Shown in pieces: positions 48,059-57,189 of a DNA stretch of 64,000 nucleotides (positions are counted from its first letter, which is position 1; each line of letters begins with the position of its first letter). Origin of the DNA: CAVSWT01 sp963777515 (GTDB taxonomy: Bacteria; Bacteroidota; Ignavibacteria; Ignavibacteriales; Ignavibacteriaceae). The notes beneath the pieces were generated by a model that was not told the DNA's origin, searched no databases, and saw only the letters and a list, made by a program, of their open reading frames with translations. Made by a program: the position numbers and the translations under genes. The stretch is from assembly GCA_963777515.1 (NCBI GenBank), contig CAVZQU010000017.1:1-64000 (forward strand), written 5' to 3'.

Positions 48059-49664
48059 ATGAATTTAGATAATGACCTTCAGTCTATTCAGGAAGCACGC
48101 ACTTTAGCAAAACTTGCCAAAGAAGCCCAGCTTGAATTTAAGCACTTCTCACAGGAACAAGTAAATAAAATTATTAAAGCTATGGCAGAAGCCGGATATG
48201 AAAATTCTGAACGGCTTGCTAAGATGGCTGCAGAAGAAAGCGGGTTCGGTAAATGGCAGGATAAAGTTATTAAAAATCAATTCGGAACTAAAAATGTTTA
48301 TGAATCAATAAAAGATTTAAAAACAGTAGGAATAATTGCCAGTGAAGCAAATGGAAAAGTTTTAAAGATTGCTGTACCGATGGGAGTTGTTTGTGCACTT
48401 AGTACCATCAACTAATCCTACATCAACAGCAATGTTTAAAGCATTAATTTCTTTAAAATGCAGAAATGGAATAGTTGCCAGCCCGCATCCACGCACAAAA
48501 AAATGTACTTATGAATCTTTAAAAATTTTATCTGAAGCTGCTGAAAGTGAAGGCGCTCCTAAAGGATTAATTCAATGTATGAGCAATCCAACCATTGAAG
48601 GCACACAAGAATTAATGCACGATAAAAACATTGCAGTGATTTTAGCAACCGGCAGCACTCCAATGGTTAAATCTGCTTACAGTGCCGGAAAACCTGCTTA
48701 TGGAGTTGGGTCCGGTAATGTTCCCGCATTTATTGAACGAACAGCAAATTATAAAAAAGCTGTAGCCGATATTGTTTATGGAACTACTTTCGATAACGGA
48801 ACCTTATGCTCTTCAGAACAAGCAATGATTGTAGATCTTCCACTTAAAGAAAAAGTTATTGAAGAAGCAAAGATAAACGGATGTTATTTTGTGAGCACAC
48901 ACGAAAAAGAAAAGCTGGCTAAAGCGATTCAAAAAGACTTTAGAATTAATCCTGAAATAGTTGGGCAGTCTGCTGAATTCATTGCACGATATGCGGGATT
49001 TCAAGTTCCAAAAGACACAAAAGTTTTAATAGCAGAATGCACAGAAGTTGGAAAGAAAGAACCACTTTCGATGGAAAAACTTTCTCCCATTTTAGCTTTC
49101 TACGTTGTTGACGGATGGCTGGAAGGTTGTCATAAATGTATTGAGCTTTTAGAATTTGGCGGTATCGGACATACAATGGCAATTCATTCCAATGACCAGC
49201 CAATAATAATGAAGTTTGCCCTTGAAAAACCGGCATTTAGAATTTTAGTTAATACTGCTGCATCTGTCGGCGCAGTAGGATATACAACTGCATTAGACCC
49301 ATCAATGACATTAGGCCCCGGAACATGGGGTGGTTCAATTATTTCAGAAAATGTGACTGCAAAGCATTTAATGAATATTAAAAGTTTAGCCTTTGAAACA
49401 AATCCAATAAATAGAGGTGATACAGTAACCTCATTTAAAGTACCAGCCAATATTTCCAGCACAAAAACTTCAGTTTTAATGAAAGAAATTGAAGAAAGGT
49501 TGAGAGCCCGTGCAGGAAATCTTCCTTTGAAAGATTCTTTTAAGAAAAGTAAACCGGAAGAGCAAGTAAAAATTAAACCATCTTACGAAGAAAAAGTTTA
49601 TGGTACCGGAATAAGTGAAAATGATATAAAGAAAATAATGGAAGAGTTTAACTTTAAAAAATAA
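48059..49664 (+). CDS. CoA-acylating aldehyde dehydrogenase, one frame break
   Basis: NAD-dependent, CoA-acylating aldehyde dehydrogenase of the acetaldehyde/sulfoacetaldehyde type (AdhE N-terminal half/EutE relatives). The nucleotide region ASPHPRTKKC, the active-site DNGTLCSSEQAMIV (Cys) and GPGTWGGSIISENV are typical. The frame must move +1 at 48401 (CTT AGT), giving GVVCALVPSTNPTSTAMFKA. Restored length is about 534 residues. The last 25 residues (GTGISENDIKKIMEEF) form an amphipathic helix beyond the catalytic core and resemble microcompartment-targeting tails, but no shell genes are in view. Confidence 0.88.
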
Positions 49665-49668
49665 AGAG

Positions 49669-49763
49669 CCCGGCAGAGCATTATTTTAATTTACGAAGGG
49701 CCATAAATTAAAACTGTTTTCTGCCGGGTCTATCATAAGAGGAGGCCTATGATGAATTCCTAA
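49669..49763 (+). other. Structured intergenic element with SD and four-codon minigene
   Basis: Downstream of the aldehyde dehydrogenase. An outer stem CCCGGCAGA (49669-49677)/TCTGCCGGG (49720-49728) encloses an inner perfect stem TTTTAATTTA (49684-49693)/TAAATTAAAA (49704-49713). This is followed by ATCATA...TATGAT arms around AGAGGAGGCC and by ATGATGAATTCCTAA (49749-49763). A strong Shine-Dalgarno is thus held in a small hairpin in front of a Met-Met-Asn-Ser stop minigene. It could be a terminator plus a relic, a riboregulator or a small RNA. Confidence 0.4.
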
Positions 49764-49942
49764 AAACAATTCTCAATTAATTATTTTTTAATTTTCATTT
49801 TTAGAGTAATTAATATTACAGAATTGTTCAATGCAAATTTTTTGGGTATTTACATTAATCACTCTTCCCCATTTTACTTCCCACTTAAATTAGAACAAAA
49901 ATATAAACGAAAAATAAAAAAACTAATTAATAATTTTATTTA

Positions 49943-51433
49943 TTATTCCCCATGGCAATCGGTACATAAAGTAGTTTTCCAACTATCTCCTATATCTACC
50001 GGATGGTCAAATTCCAAGCCCTTCATTGAAACTTCAACTTTATTATCTGCAGTATGCTGTGACGAAATAATATGACAAGAATTACAATCCTTCGTTAACA
50101 CTTTACCACTTGAACTTACATGGTTGCCATCATGACATCTAAAACATCCAGGATAGTACATATGGCCTATATTGTTAGGAAATTTTTTCCAACTGACATG
50201 CATTTCAGGGAAATAATTTCTTCGATAAATTTCGTTAACAGACTTGATACTTTTTTCGATGGAACCGGATTGACTAGAAGCAATTTTGGGATATCTATTT
50301 TTATAGAAATCGTTTATATAAATTTTAATACTGTCAAATGCTATCTCTTTAGTACTATAACTTTTCTCAAGAGCATCAACGGCAACACTTTTAATGTAAG
50401 GCAAAGCTGTATCGATCAAGCCCGAAGACATCATGTGATCAACAGAACTATACGGAGGATGATAAATATGTGTAGGCCTATTATGACAATCAATACAATC
50501 CATAACTCTAACTTCACCGTTAGCTACAGTATCATTCTTAAAAGGAAATTCAGTGCTTTTGTATACTGTAACTTTTCCATCTCTTGATTCGGACTTTACC
50601 CACGGTATTGTTTGCCTCGATGAATCGGAAGCAATATATGTAATTTTATTTGCAATATTCATATGCCAATGGATACCTGAAGTAATTCCTGTTTCCTCAT
50701 TACCACCGCCAATTTTTAAGAGCATAGTATTATTTGATTTTGTATTCTGTTCATCAGACAAATAATAGGAGTTTTTAATTTCTTTTTGTGAATAGAAAAA
50801 TTCCGGCCAATGGCATTGTTCGCAAGTTTCTCTTGCAGGCCTCAAGTTACTTATTGGGGTTGGAATCGGTTTAGAATATTTATTAAATATTACAGAATAA
50901 ACTTGATATGCTCCGGATAATTTTGACCTCACATACCACCCTGCACCCGAACCAATATGACATTTAACACATCCAACCCGCGCATGCGGAGAAACCTGAT
51001 AAGCTGTATATTCCGGAGTCATAACCTTATGACAAACTGTTCCGCAAAATTCATCTGAGTCTGTATATTCGTATGCTTTATAACTACCAAAAGCGCTAAA
51101 AAGCAACAACAATATTGTTACTGTAAAAAATACAGAAAATGCCCTACGCTGTTTTGGATCATTGAAATTAAAAATTGGAAATTTAAATTCAACATCTTTA
51201 CCTGAAAGTAACCTTCTTCTATGTCTAATAATTCCAAATGCAACCAGCGCAAGACCCATAATTAAAAATCCTGGAAGAATTACAAAAGCTATAATTCCCA
51301 TGTATGGTTTTTGTTGTGTGCTTAAAGCTTCAAGAAGAATTAAAAAAAGGATTAGACCGAAACTGATAATTGCTACTGCAACTCCGGCAAAAGTTATAGG
51401 ATTGTAAACGGATTCGGGAAATTTTCTTTTCAT
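49943..51433 (-). CDS. NapC/NirT-type multiheme cytochrome c
   Basis: 496 residues with three membrane helices near the N-terminus (two before residue 80, one at about 98-118) and a periplasmic heme domain. Heme motifs: one CX3CH (FCGTVCHKVMTPEYTAYQ) followed by six CXXCH (CVKCH, CEQCH, CIDCH, CFRCH, CNSCH, CTDCH), seven in total. VSPHARVGCVKCHIGSGAGW is the NapC/NirT region that contacts quinol. The extra helices and length are more than the usual 200-residue NapC. Last gene of the cytochrome operon; the 36-base gap to the upstream gene suggests one transcript. Confidence 0.92.
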   Translation of the reverse strand: MKRKFPESVYNPITFAGVAVAIISFGLILFLILLEALSTQQKPYMGIIAFVILPGFLIMGLALVAFGIIRHRRRLLSGKDVEFKFPIFNFNDPKQRRAFSVFFTVTILLLLFSAFGSYKAYEYTDSDEFCGTVCHKVMTPEYTAYQVSPHARVGCVKCHIGSGAGWYVRSKLSGAYQVYSVIFNKYSKPIPTPISNLRPARETCEQCHWPEFFYSQKEIKNSYYLSDEQNTKSNNTMLLKIGGGNEETGITSGIHWHMNIANKITYIASDSSRQTIPWVKSESRDGKVTVYKSTEFPFKNDTVANGEVRVMDCIDCHNRPTHIYHPPYSSVDHMMSSGLIDTALPYIKSVAVDALEKSYSTKEIAFDSIKIYINDFYKNRYPKIASSQSGSIEKSIKSVNEIYRRNYFPEMHVSWKKFPNNIGHMYYPGCFRCHDGNHVSSSGKVLTKDCNSCHIISSQHTADNKVEVSMKGLEFDHPVDIGDSWKTTLCTDCHGE

Positions 51434-51468
51434 AATAAACTTTCTTTGATGATAAGGAAAAGAATAAT

Positions 51469-52335
51469 TTATCTATATGCAAAAATCATTGCGTAAATTA
51501 TCCAAATAATAATACTAAAGCCAATACTCAGTGCTGTCCAGCCAAAAAATCTTATTGTTCTGATTACAATTGGAGGATAGGGTTCCACTAAGTACTTCTC
51601 TAGTTCTCCTTTTTCAACAAGCTCATTATATTCAGCAGGTCTGTCTTCTTTAAATTCTTCCACAGAAACTCTTCCAGAAAATATCACAATATCCATGGGA
51701 AATTTTTCTGGTCGAAGATGTGTATTAAAAAAATGAATAGTAAAAATAAATCCTGTAGCTAGTAAAGCTTCATCGCTATGAATAATGGTTGCAACATTTA
51801 TTACCCAACCAGGTAAAAAATTTGTTAATAATTCAGGAAACCAAAGAGTAAAGCCAGTAGAACCAATTACAAAAATTCCCCAAAATACAGCAAAGTAATC
51901 AAACTTTTCCCAATATGTCCAACGGCCATATTGTGGCCTTTCACCTTTACCAAGAAACCATTTCATCGAGTCTCTAAAATCAATCCAATCCTTTCTATTG
52001 AACATCATCGAGTCTTTATTGAAAATAAATCCCTTCCATGATAAATTTTCTTTTTTCTTATTCTTCAAAAGATTAACAATATGAATAATAAAAACACTAA
52101 TCATGATTACAGCCGCAAACCTGTGAATATATCCGGCAGATTCAAAGCCGCCTAATAAATGAGAAAGAATAACTGCCCAGCCGGTATAAGAAAATTTTAA
52201 TGTCATACCAGATAATGCCAAGGTCATAAAACTAACTATCATAAGTATATGAAGAACACGATTTAATCTTGTAAATCTCTGAAATTGCAGCTGAGTCCTT
52301 TTAAGATATTCAGTCTTTGGCGTAGAGTTATCCAT
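51469..52335 (-). CDS. Diheme cytochrome b membrane subunit
   Basis: About 288 residues, five hydrophobic helices. Histidines placed as in cytochrome b561/formate dehydrogenase gamma subunits: RVLHILMIVSF, IHRFAAVIMISVFIIHIVNL and IIHSDEALLATGFIFTIHF. The loop RPQYGRWTYWEKFDYFAVFWG is typical. It starts at the ATG 52335, overlapping the stop of the 19-heme gene (ATGGATAA), so translation is coupled. It would pass quinol electrons to the neighbouring c-type hemes. Confidence 0.9.
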   Translation of the reverse strand: MDNSTPKTEYLKRTQLQFQRFTRLNRVLHILMIVSFMTLALSGMTLKFSYTGWAVILSHLLGGFESAGYIHRFAAVIMISVFIIHIVNLLKNKKKENLSWKGFIFNKDSMMFNRKDWIDFRDSMKWFLGKGERPQYGRWTYWEKFDYFAVFWGIFVIGSTGFTLWFPELLTNFLPGWVINVATIIHSDEALLATGFIFTIHFFNTHLRPEKFPMDIVIFSGRVSVEEFKEDRPAEYNELVEKGELEKYLVEPYPPIVIRTIRFFGWTALSIGFSIIIWIIYAMIFAYR

Positions 52336-54385
52336 TATTTTCACCTGGCTCATTTGAATTTTCTGTTTTTGTTCTATCATTTTTATTTTTCAATTTTCGA
52401 CGCCATTGTATTGATCTAGGAATCCACAGTAATGTATGCAAACCTGCAATGATAAATGTTCCAATCAATAATCCTGTCATTCCCCAAAAAGTCCAGAATA
52501 ACCATGGATATTTTTCCGGGTCATGGTGAGTAGCATGAGTAAAATATCCTGCGAACTGTCTATTTGCTCCTTCATGACATTTTTTACAGGTCTGTACAAT
52601 GTTTTGATGGCTTAAATGAGAAGCGGGGTCGGTAACTTTTAATATATCATGAGCCCCATGACAGTCATAACATTTTGCAGTTTTAGCATACCCTAACTGA
52701 GAAACTTTACCGTGATAGGTATCAAAATAGGTTTTAGCAATCTTATCATGGCATTTACCACAAGTGTTCATAATTTGCATTCTAAATCCTGCTAAGTCAG
52801 TTCGTTCAATGGTATGAGCGGTATGGCATGTGTTGCAAACAGGTAATGGTTTATCTGTTTTTGTGACAAGACTGGAATGAACACTTTTATTAAACTGTTC
52901 TTCAATCCCGTAGTGACAGTGACCGCATGTTTGGCTAACATTTTTAGGATTAATACTTGACTCAGGATCTGAATGCGGCAATTCATGATGCGCAGTATGA
53001 CAGTCAGTACAGGTTGCCGTCACCGTTAATCCACTTTTTAATAAACCTTTTCCATGAATGCTTTCAGTATAGCTGTTAACTATATTTCTTTCGCTACCCT
53101 TATATTTTACTGCGGCCTTTTCTCCTTCTCTGTGACATTTTGCGCAAAGATTTGGAATATTTGTTGGGAAAATCGGAGATTGCTTATTAGTTTTTCCAAG
53201 AATTCCATGCTGACCATGACAAACGGTACAAGTAGGAGCATTAGGATCATTTTTACTAAATAGCTGTCCATGAATACTTGATTTATATTGGTCCCCTATT
53301 TCAACATGGCATGATGAACAATCAACTTTTTTAGTTATGCTGTCACAAGGCCTAATATGAGATGGTTTTACTTCGGAATGACATTGACTACATGAGATTT
53401 TTAGATGAATTGAATTACTTAGTTCAGCGGCATCTATAAATAATGATTTTCCGGTTTTGGATGATTTAATATCTTTCTTAGCATGGCACCGTAAGCAATC
53501 TTTATCTGCCATTCCTTGATCATAGAATACTTTTCTTACTTTATGCGGTTGGTGACAATCTACGCAAGCCGGAAGTACATTAACTTCTTTTTCCCAAAGT
53601 TCACCTTTTATTATTTTTCTATGTACAGTTTCTATCTCGGCATGACATTGTGTACATGTTTTTACAATATTCCTTCTCGCAATAGATGATTTTGGATCCG
53701 TATGAGGTAAAATCCTGTGCGGTGTATGACAAGAGACACATGTTGCTGCAACTATCAAACCTTTTTTGAGTAATCCATCTCCATGCATACTCTCAGAATA
53801 GTTTTCAAGAATATGTGATTCAGGGATGTTTCGTTGAAGCTGTACCGGCGAACCTTCTTTGTGACACTTCCCGCAAAGAAACGGAATTTTCATTGGAGCA
53901 ACAGCAGAATTTTTACTTTTAACCGCAAAAATATTATGAGAGCCGTGGCAATCCTGGCATCGCGGGGCTAAAGGATCTCCCTTTGCACTTGCTTTTCCAT
54001 GTAGTCCTTCGTTATACATTTCTGCTGCATCATCATGACAAGCATCGCATTTAGCTTTATCAACATTTTCTTTATGCGGAAATTCTGTTCCCGCTAAATC
54101 AACATGACAATCAATACATTGATTATCTTCGTGAACAGATTCTTTTAATTTATTTACATCTACAAATACTGAAAAAGTTTTACCATTTTTTGTCCCTGTT
54201 AATGTTTTATCACCATGACACATTAAGCAATCGTCATTCTCTTGTGCCAAAGTATTAACAGGAAGTAAGATTAAAAAAGATAAGACAAAAAAGATAATTT
54301 TAAATAGTTTATTTGGGAAATTTTTTAATTCTCCCTTTATAGTTAATTGCAGATCATTATTACTTTTATATAATATTGTTTCCAA
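52328..54385 (-). CDS. 19-heme periplasmic cytochrome c with C-terminal membrane anchor
   Basis: 685 residues. Signal sequence FFVLSFLILLPVNTLAQ, then nineteen CXXCH motifs (first CLMCH, last CKKCH), and a C-terminal membrane helix (TGLLIGTFIIAGLHTLLWI) with a basic end (SIQWRRKLKNKND). Two halves are related: NIPESHILENYSESMHGDGL aligns with NIVNSYTESIHGKGL and the following CVSCHTPHRILPH with CTDCHTAHHELPH, pointing to an internal duplication. Many His residues between motifs could be distal ligands. It is the central electron wire of the operon; no catalytic domain recognised. Confidence 0.93.
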   Translation of the reverse strand: METILYKSNNDLQLTIKGELKNFPNKLFKIIFFVLSFLILLPVNTLAQENDDCLMCHGDKTLTGTKNGKTFSVFVDVNKLKESVHEDNQCIDCHVDLAGTEFPHKENVDKAKCDACHDDAAEMYNEGLHGKASAKGDPLAPRCQDCHGSHNIFAVKSKNSAVAPMKIPFLCGKCHKEGSPVQLQRNIPESHILENYSESMHGDGLLKKGLIVAATCVSCHTPHRILPHTDPKSSIARRNIVKTCTQCHAEIETVHRKIIKGELWEKEVNVLPACVDCHQPHKVRKVFYDQGMADKDCLRCHAKKDIKSSKTGKSLFIDAAELSNSIHLKISCSQCHSEVKPSHIRPCDSITKKVDCSSCHVEIGDQYKSSIHGQLFSKNDPNAPTCTVCHGQHGILGKTNKQSPIFPTNIPNLCAKCHREGEKAAVKYKGSERNIVNSYTESIHGKGLLKSGLTVTATCTDCHTAHHELPHSDPESSINPKNVSQTCGHCHYGIEEQFNKSVHSSLVTKTDKPLPVCNTCHTAHTIERTDLAGFRMQIMNTCGKCHDKIAKTYFDTYHGKVSQLGYAKTAKCYDCHGAHDILKVTDPASHLSHQNIVQTCKKCHEGANRQFAGYFTHATHHDPEKYPWLFWTFWGMTGLLIGTFIIAGLHTLLWIPRSIQWRRKLKNKNDRTKTENSNEPGENNG

Positions 54386-54418
54386 ATCTTTTTAATATTT
54401 TCTTAGTTACGATATACA

Positions 54419-56591
54419 TTATTTATCATCGAGTTTATCATCCTCGGTTTCTACTCTTGCTTCTTTAATTTTCTTAAGTTCCAAAGGATGTTCTTCTTCC
54501 ATTTCCTCTTCTGACATTTTACCATTGAACCAGGCAGTATTCATGGGGTAAACATCTGGATTAAAAATTATAAAGTAAAAATGCCATACAACGATTGCTA
54601 AGAATGCAAGCCACGCTTCATAAAAATGTATTGTGTTTGCAATATCCCAACCTAGCTTTGTGAAGATTCCAATAAATGTATTATCAAACCACATTATAAT
54701 ACCGGTTACAGACATAACAATAGTTCCCCATACTAATGCCCAGTATTCGGATTTTTCAACATAACTAAATCTATCAAGTTTAGGCTTTTGCTTAGATATT
54801 CCTAGATTAAAAGAAGCAACACCAATAGCATCTGTTAAATCTTTATACTTTGGTAATAAGTCCTTAAATAATTGTCGTCCTCTTTTGGTAAAAATCAAGT
54901 ATCCAATATGATAAATACTTACTGTAATCATTATTACTGCAGCAATCCTATGAAGAATGCTTCTAATTTCAAATGTATATTCGCTTAAGTCTCTAATATG
55001 ACCTACCCACCAGGTATTAGGGAAACGCAGCATAAATCCGGTTATTACTAAAGTAATAAAACTAACTGCAAGCAGAATATGTTGTATTCTTTCATTAACT
55101 GTCATTCTCAGGTACAATCCATGTCCATGCACTTCTGCCCTTAGCATTCCGCTTTGTTTTAATTTTTTTATCTTAGCTTTTTTAATGAAATCAAATAGGT
55201 TATGTAAGAACATAAACCCAATAACAAGGATAATTAAAAAGATATATGCAGAAGATATCCAATAAAGTATAGGCTCAGTTTTTTCCTGCTACAGTAACAT
55301 GAATTTTACCTACAGCAAAGTTTTGATTTGCACCCGGATGACATTTCCCGCAAGTCTTTGCCAGATTTTTCTTATTTATAGTTGAGTTTGGATCACTTGC
55401 CGGTAAAATATTATGAACCCCATGACAACTTGCACAATTAGCTACTATTGTAGAACCGCCTTCAAGAGCAAGTCCATGATAGCTATTCATATAAGTTTTA
55501 AATCTATCGGGAGAAAGTCCATATTTTTTTGTTAATTTCACCGAACTATGACAGGGAGAACAAACCTGCGTTGATACATTTTGATATGCAACAGGTGAAT
55601 TGGGATTAGATGGCTGAAGTATATTATGCTCTCCATGGCAGTCTGTACATACCGGGGCATCTAAATTCCCCTTAGCAACTTCTTGCCCATGTATACTGGC
55701 TTCATAAGTTTTCTCAATATCAGTGTGGCATTGCCCGCATGTATTTGGAACGTTAGTTTTATACACTGTAGATTTTGGATTAGAACCTGGTAATATTTCA
55801 TGAGCACTATGACAATTTATACAGGTAGCTACTTTGCCATTTCCTTTTTGAAGAGCCGCACCGTGCACACTATGTTCGTAAGCTGAAATAAATCCGGCAG
55901 ATGGTGCAGTTCGCCCTCTAACTTCCGGATTATTAAGATGACATGATAAACACAATTTTTCTTGTGCTTGTTTTAATTTCGTTAAATCTTCTTTTCCAGA
56001 TACATCTGCAACAGAATATTTATGACATGTAAGACAGTATGGAGCCCCGGAAATTTTATTTTTAAACCCTTGATAATGAAGTGATTGTGTGTATTGCTTT
56101 ACTTCATTACTATGACAATTTCCACATGAATTTACTAAATTATCTTTTCCCCATTTTGAATCTGGAATTTTTGGAGAAACAATATTATGGGTTCCATGAC
56201 AGTTTTTACATGACATATCAGGGGAGCCATTTATCCCATTTGCTTTTAATAATTGCGGATGAAAAGGGTGCTTTATTGCCGCATCTTGATGACATGATTT
56301 ACAATTTATCGGGGTTATATTTTCTTTATGAGGAATTTCTTCAGGATCAAAACCAACATGGCAAGAGATACATTTTAATTTAGCGTGCGGAGAGTGAGCA
56401 AGTATTTTCGAATTAACGTATAACGAAACTTCTTTACCGTTTCTTTCGGTTGTTAAGGTGTTATCCTCATGACACATCAGACAGTCATCATTTGTTTGAG
56501 GGTAGATATTTTGAGAGCTGACAATCAGGCAGATTATAAGACTAACTATAAAGTACACTAACTTTTGCAGTAGATTAGTTTCCACTTTCAT
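54419..56591 (-). CDS. 13-heme cytochrome c fused to a cytochrome b domain, one frame break
   Basis: The first part (from 56591; an alternative start is 56624) has a signal sequence (LVYFIVSLIICLIVSSQNIYPQ) and thirteen CXXCH motifs, CLMCH to CGKCH, ending HVTVAGK at 55275. The frame after about 55275-55284 (a six-A run, then TGA) continues as EPILYWISSAYIFLIILVIG, a membrane helix. It runs straight into a four-helix cytochrome b domain (IQHILLAVSF, ILHRIAAVIMITVSIYHIGY, NTIHFYEAWLAFLAIVVWHF) ending at 54419. A separate start at 55213 would begin inside this helix, so one fused gene is more likely. Confidence 0.8.
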
Positions 56592-56734
56592 TTTGTGCGA
56601 TGGTCGAGACTGTCCGATGTGCATGATGATGTAAACTTTTCAATTATTTAAAAGAACGATTATTTTTCTAAAATTTTTCATTTAATTCAATTTATATTCA
56701 CATTTTATTTAGAAAATGGCTATTCAATCGGTAA

Positions 56735-56899
56735 TTAAAAATCTTTGAGTTGTTGAGCAGGCACTTTGTGTGATACTTTGGTAATTTTTGTGCTCTGTTT
56801 ATTTGAATCTTTTGTATGACTGAAATCCATAGAATATGCAAAACCATATAATGCAACTATCATAACAACAACAAATAAATAAATTATTAATCCTTTCAT
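56735..56899 (-). CDS. Small single-helix membrane protein
   Basis: 54 residues, start at 56899 with AGAAAGG ahead of the ATG. One hydrophobic helix, IIYLFVVVMIVALYGFAYS, then a short polar, basic C-terminus (HTKDSNKQSTKITKVSHKVP). It is the first gene of the cytochrome transcript, 110 bases upstream of the multiheme gene, so it may be a small assembly or anchoring subunit. No known family recognised; coding is supported by ribosome-binding site, composition and position. Confidence 0.6.
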   Translation of the reverse strand: MKGLIIYLFVVVMIVALYGFAYSMDFSHTKDSNKQSTKITKVSHKVPAQQLKDF

Positions 56900-57189
56900 G
56901 TCATTACCTTTCTAAAAAAAATCAAATTTGCATTATTAAATTCAGCGTTTGCTGATTGGTATGCTTTGGAAATTCAAAGAATATGCCGTAATTATTTTAG
57001 GATTATTTTGCGAATTTAAGGTAAGTGTTGAATTATTTCCCAGATAAAAGAATTATTGCAAAATCATCTTTCCATTGGTGAGAATGATTTGCAACGAAAT
57101 ACAATAATGCTTAAAATATTAACTAGAATTGAATTTTTTTTAACAATTCTTGAGAAAAGTTAAAATAACAAAGAGTTGAAAATTGTTAC
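56900..57189. other. Intergenic region upstream of the cytochrome operon
   Basis: No ORF. It contains the likely promoter of the cytochrome operon and, at about 57058-57092, a hairpin with GCAAATCAT/ATGATTTTGC arms that could terminate the aminotransferase transcript from the right. No clear consensus promoter was identified. Confidence 0.4.

Noticed and set aside
49943..56899. Cytochrome cluster as nitrite reductase (nrf) or DMSO reductase operon
   Set aside because: No NrfA catalytic CXXCK motif, no molybdopterin subunit and no iron-sulfur partner.
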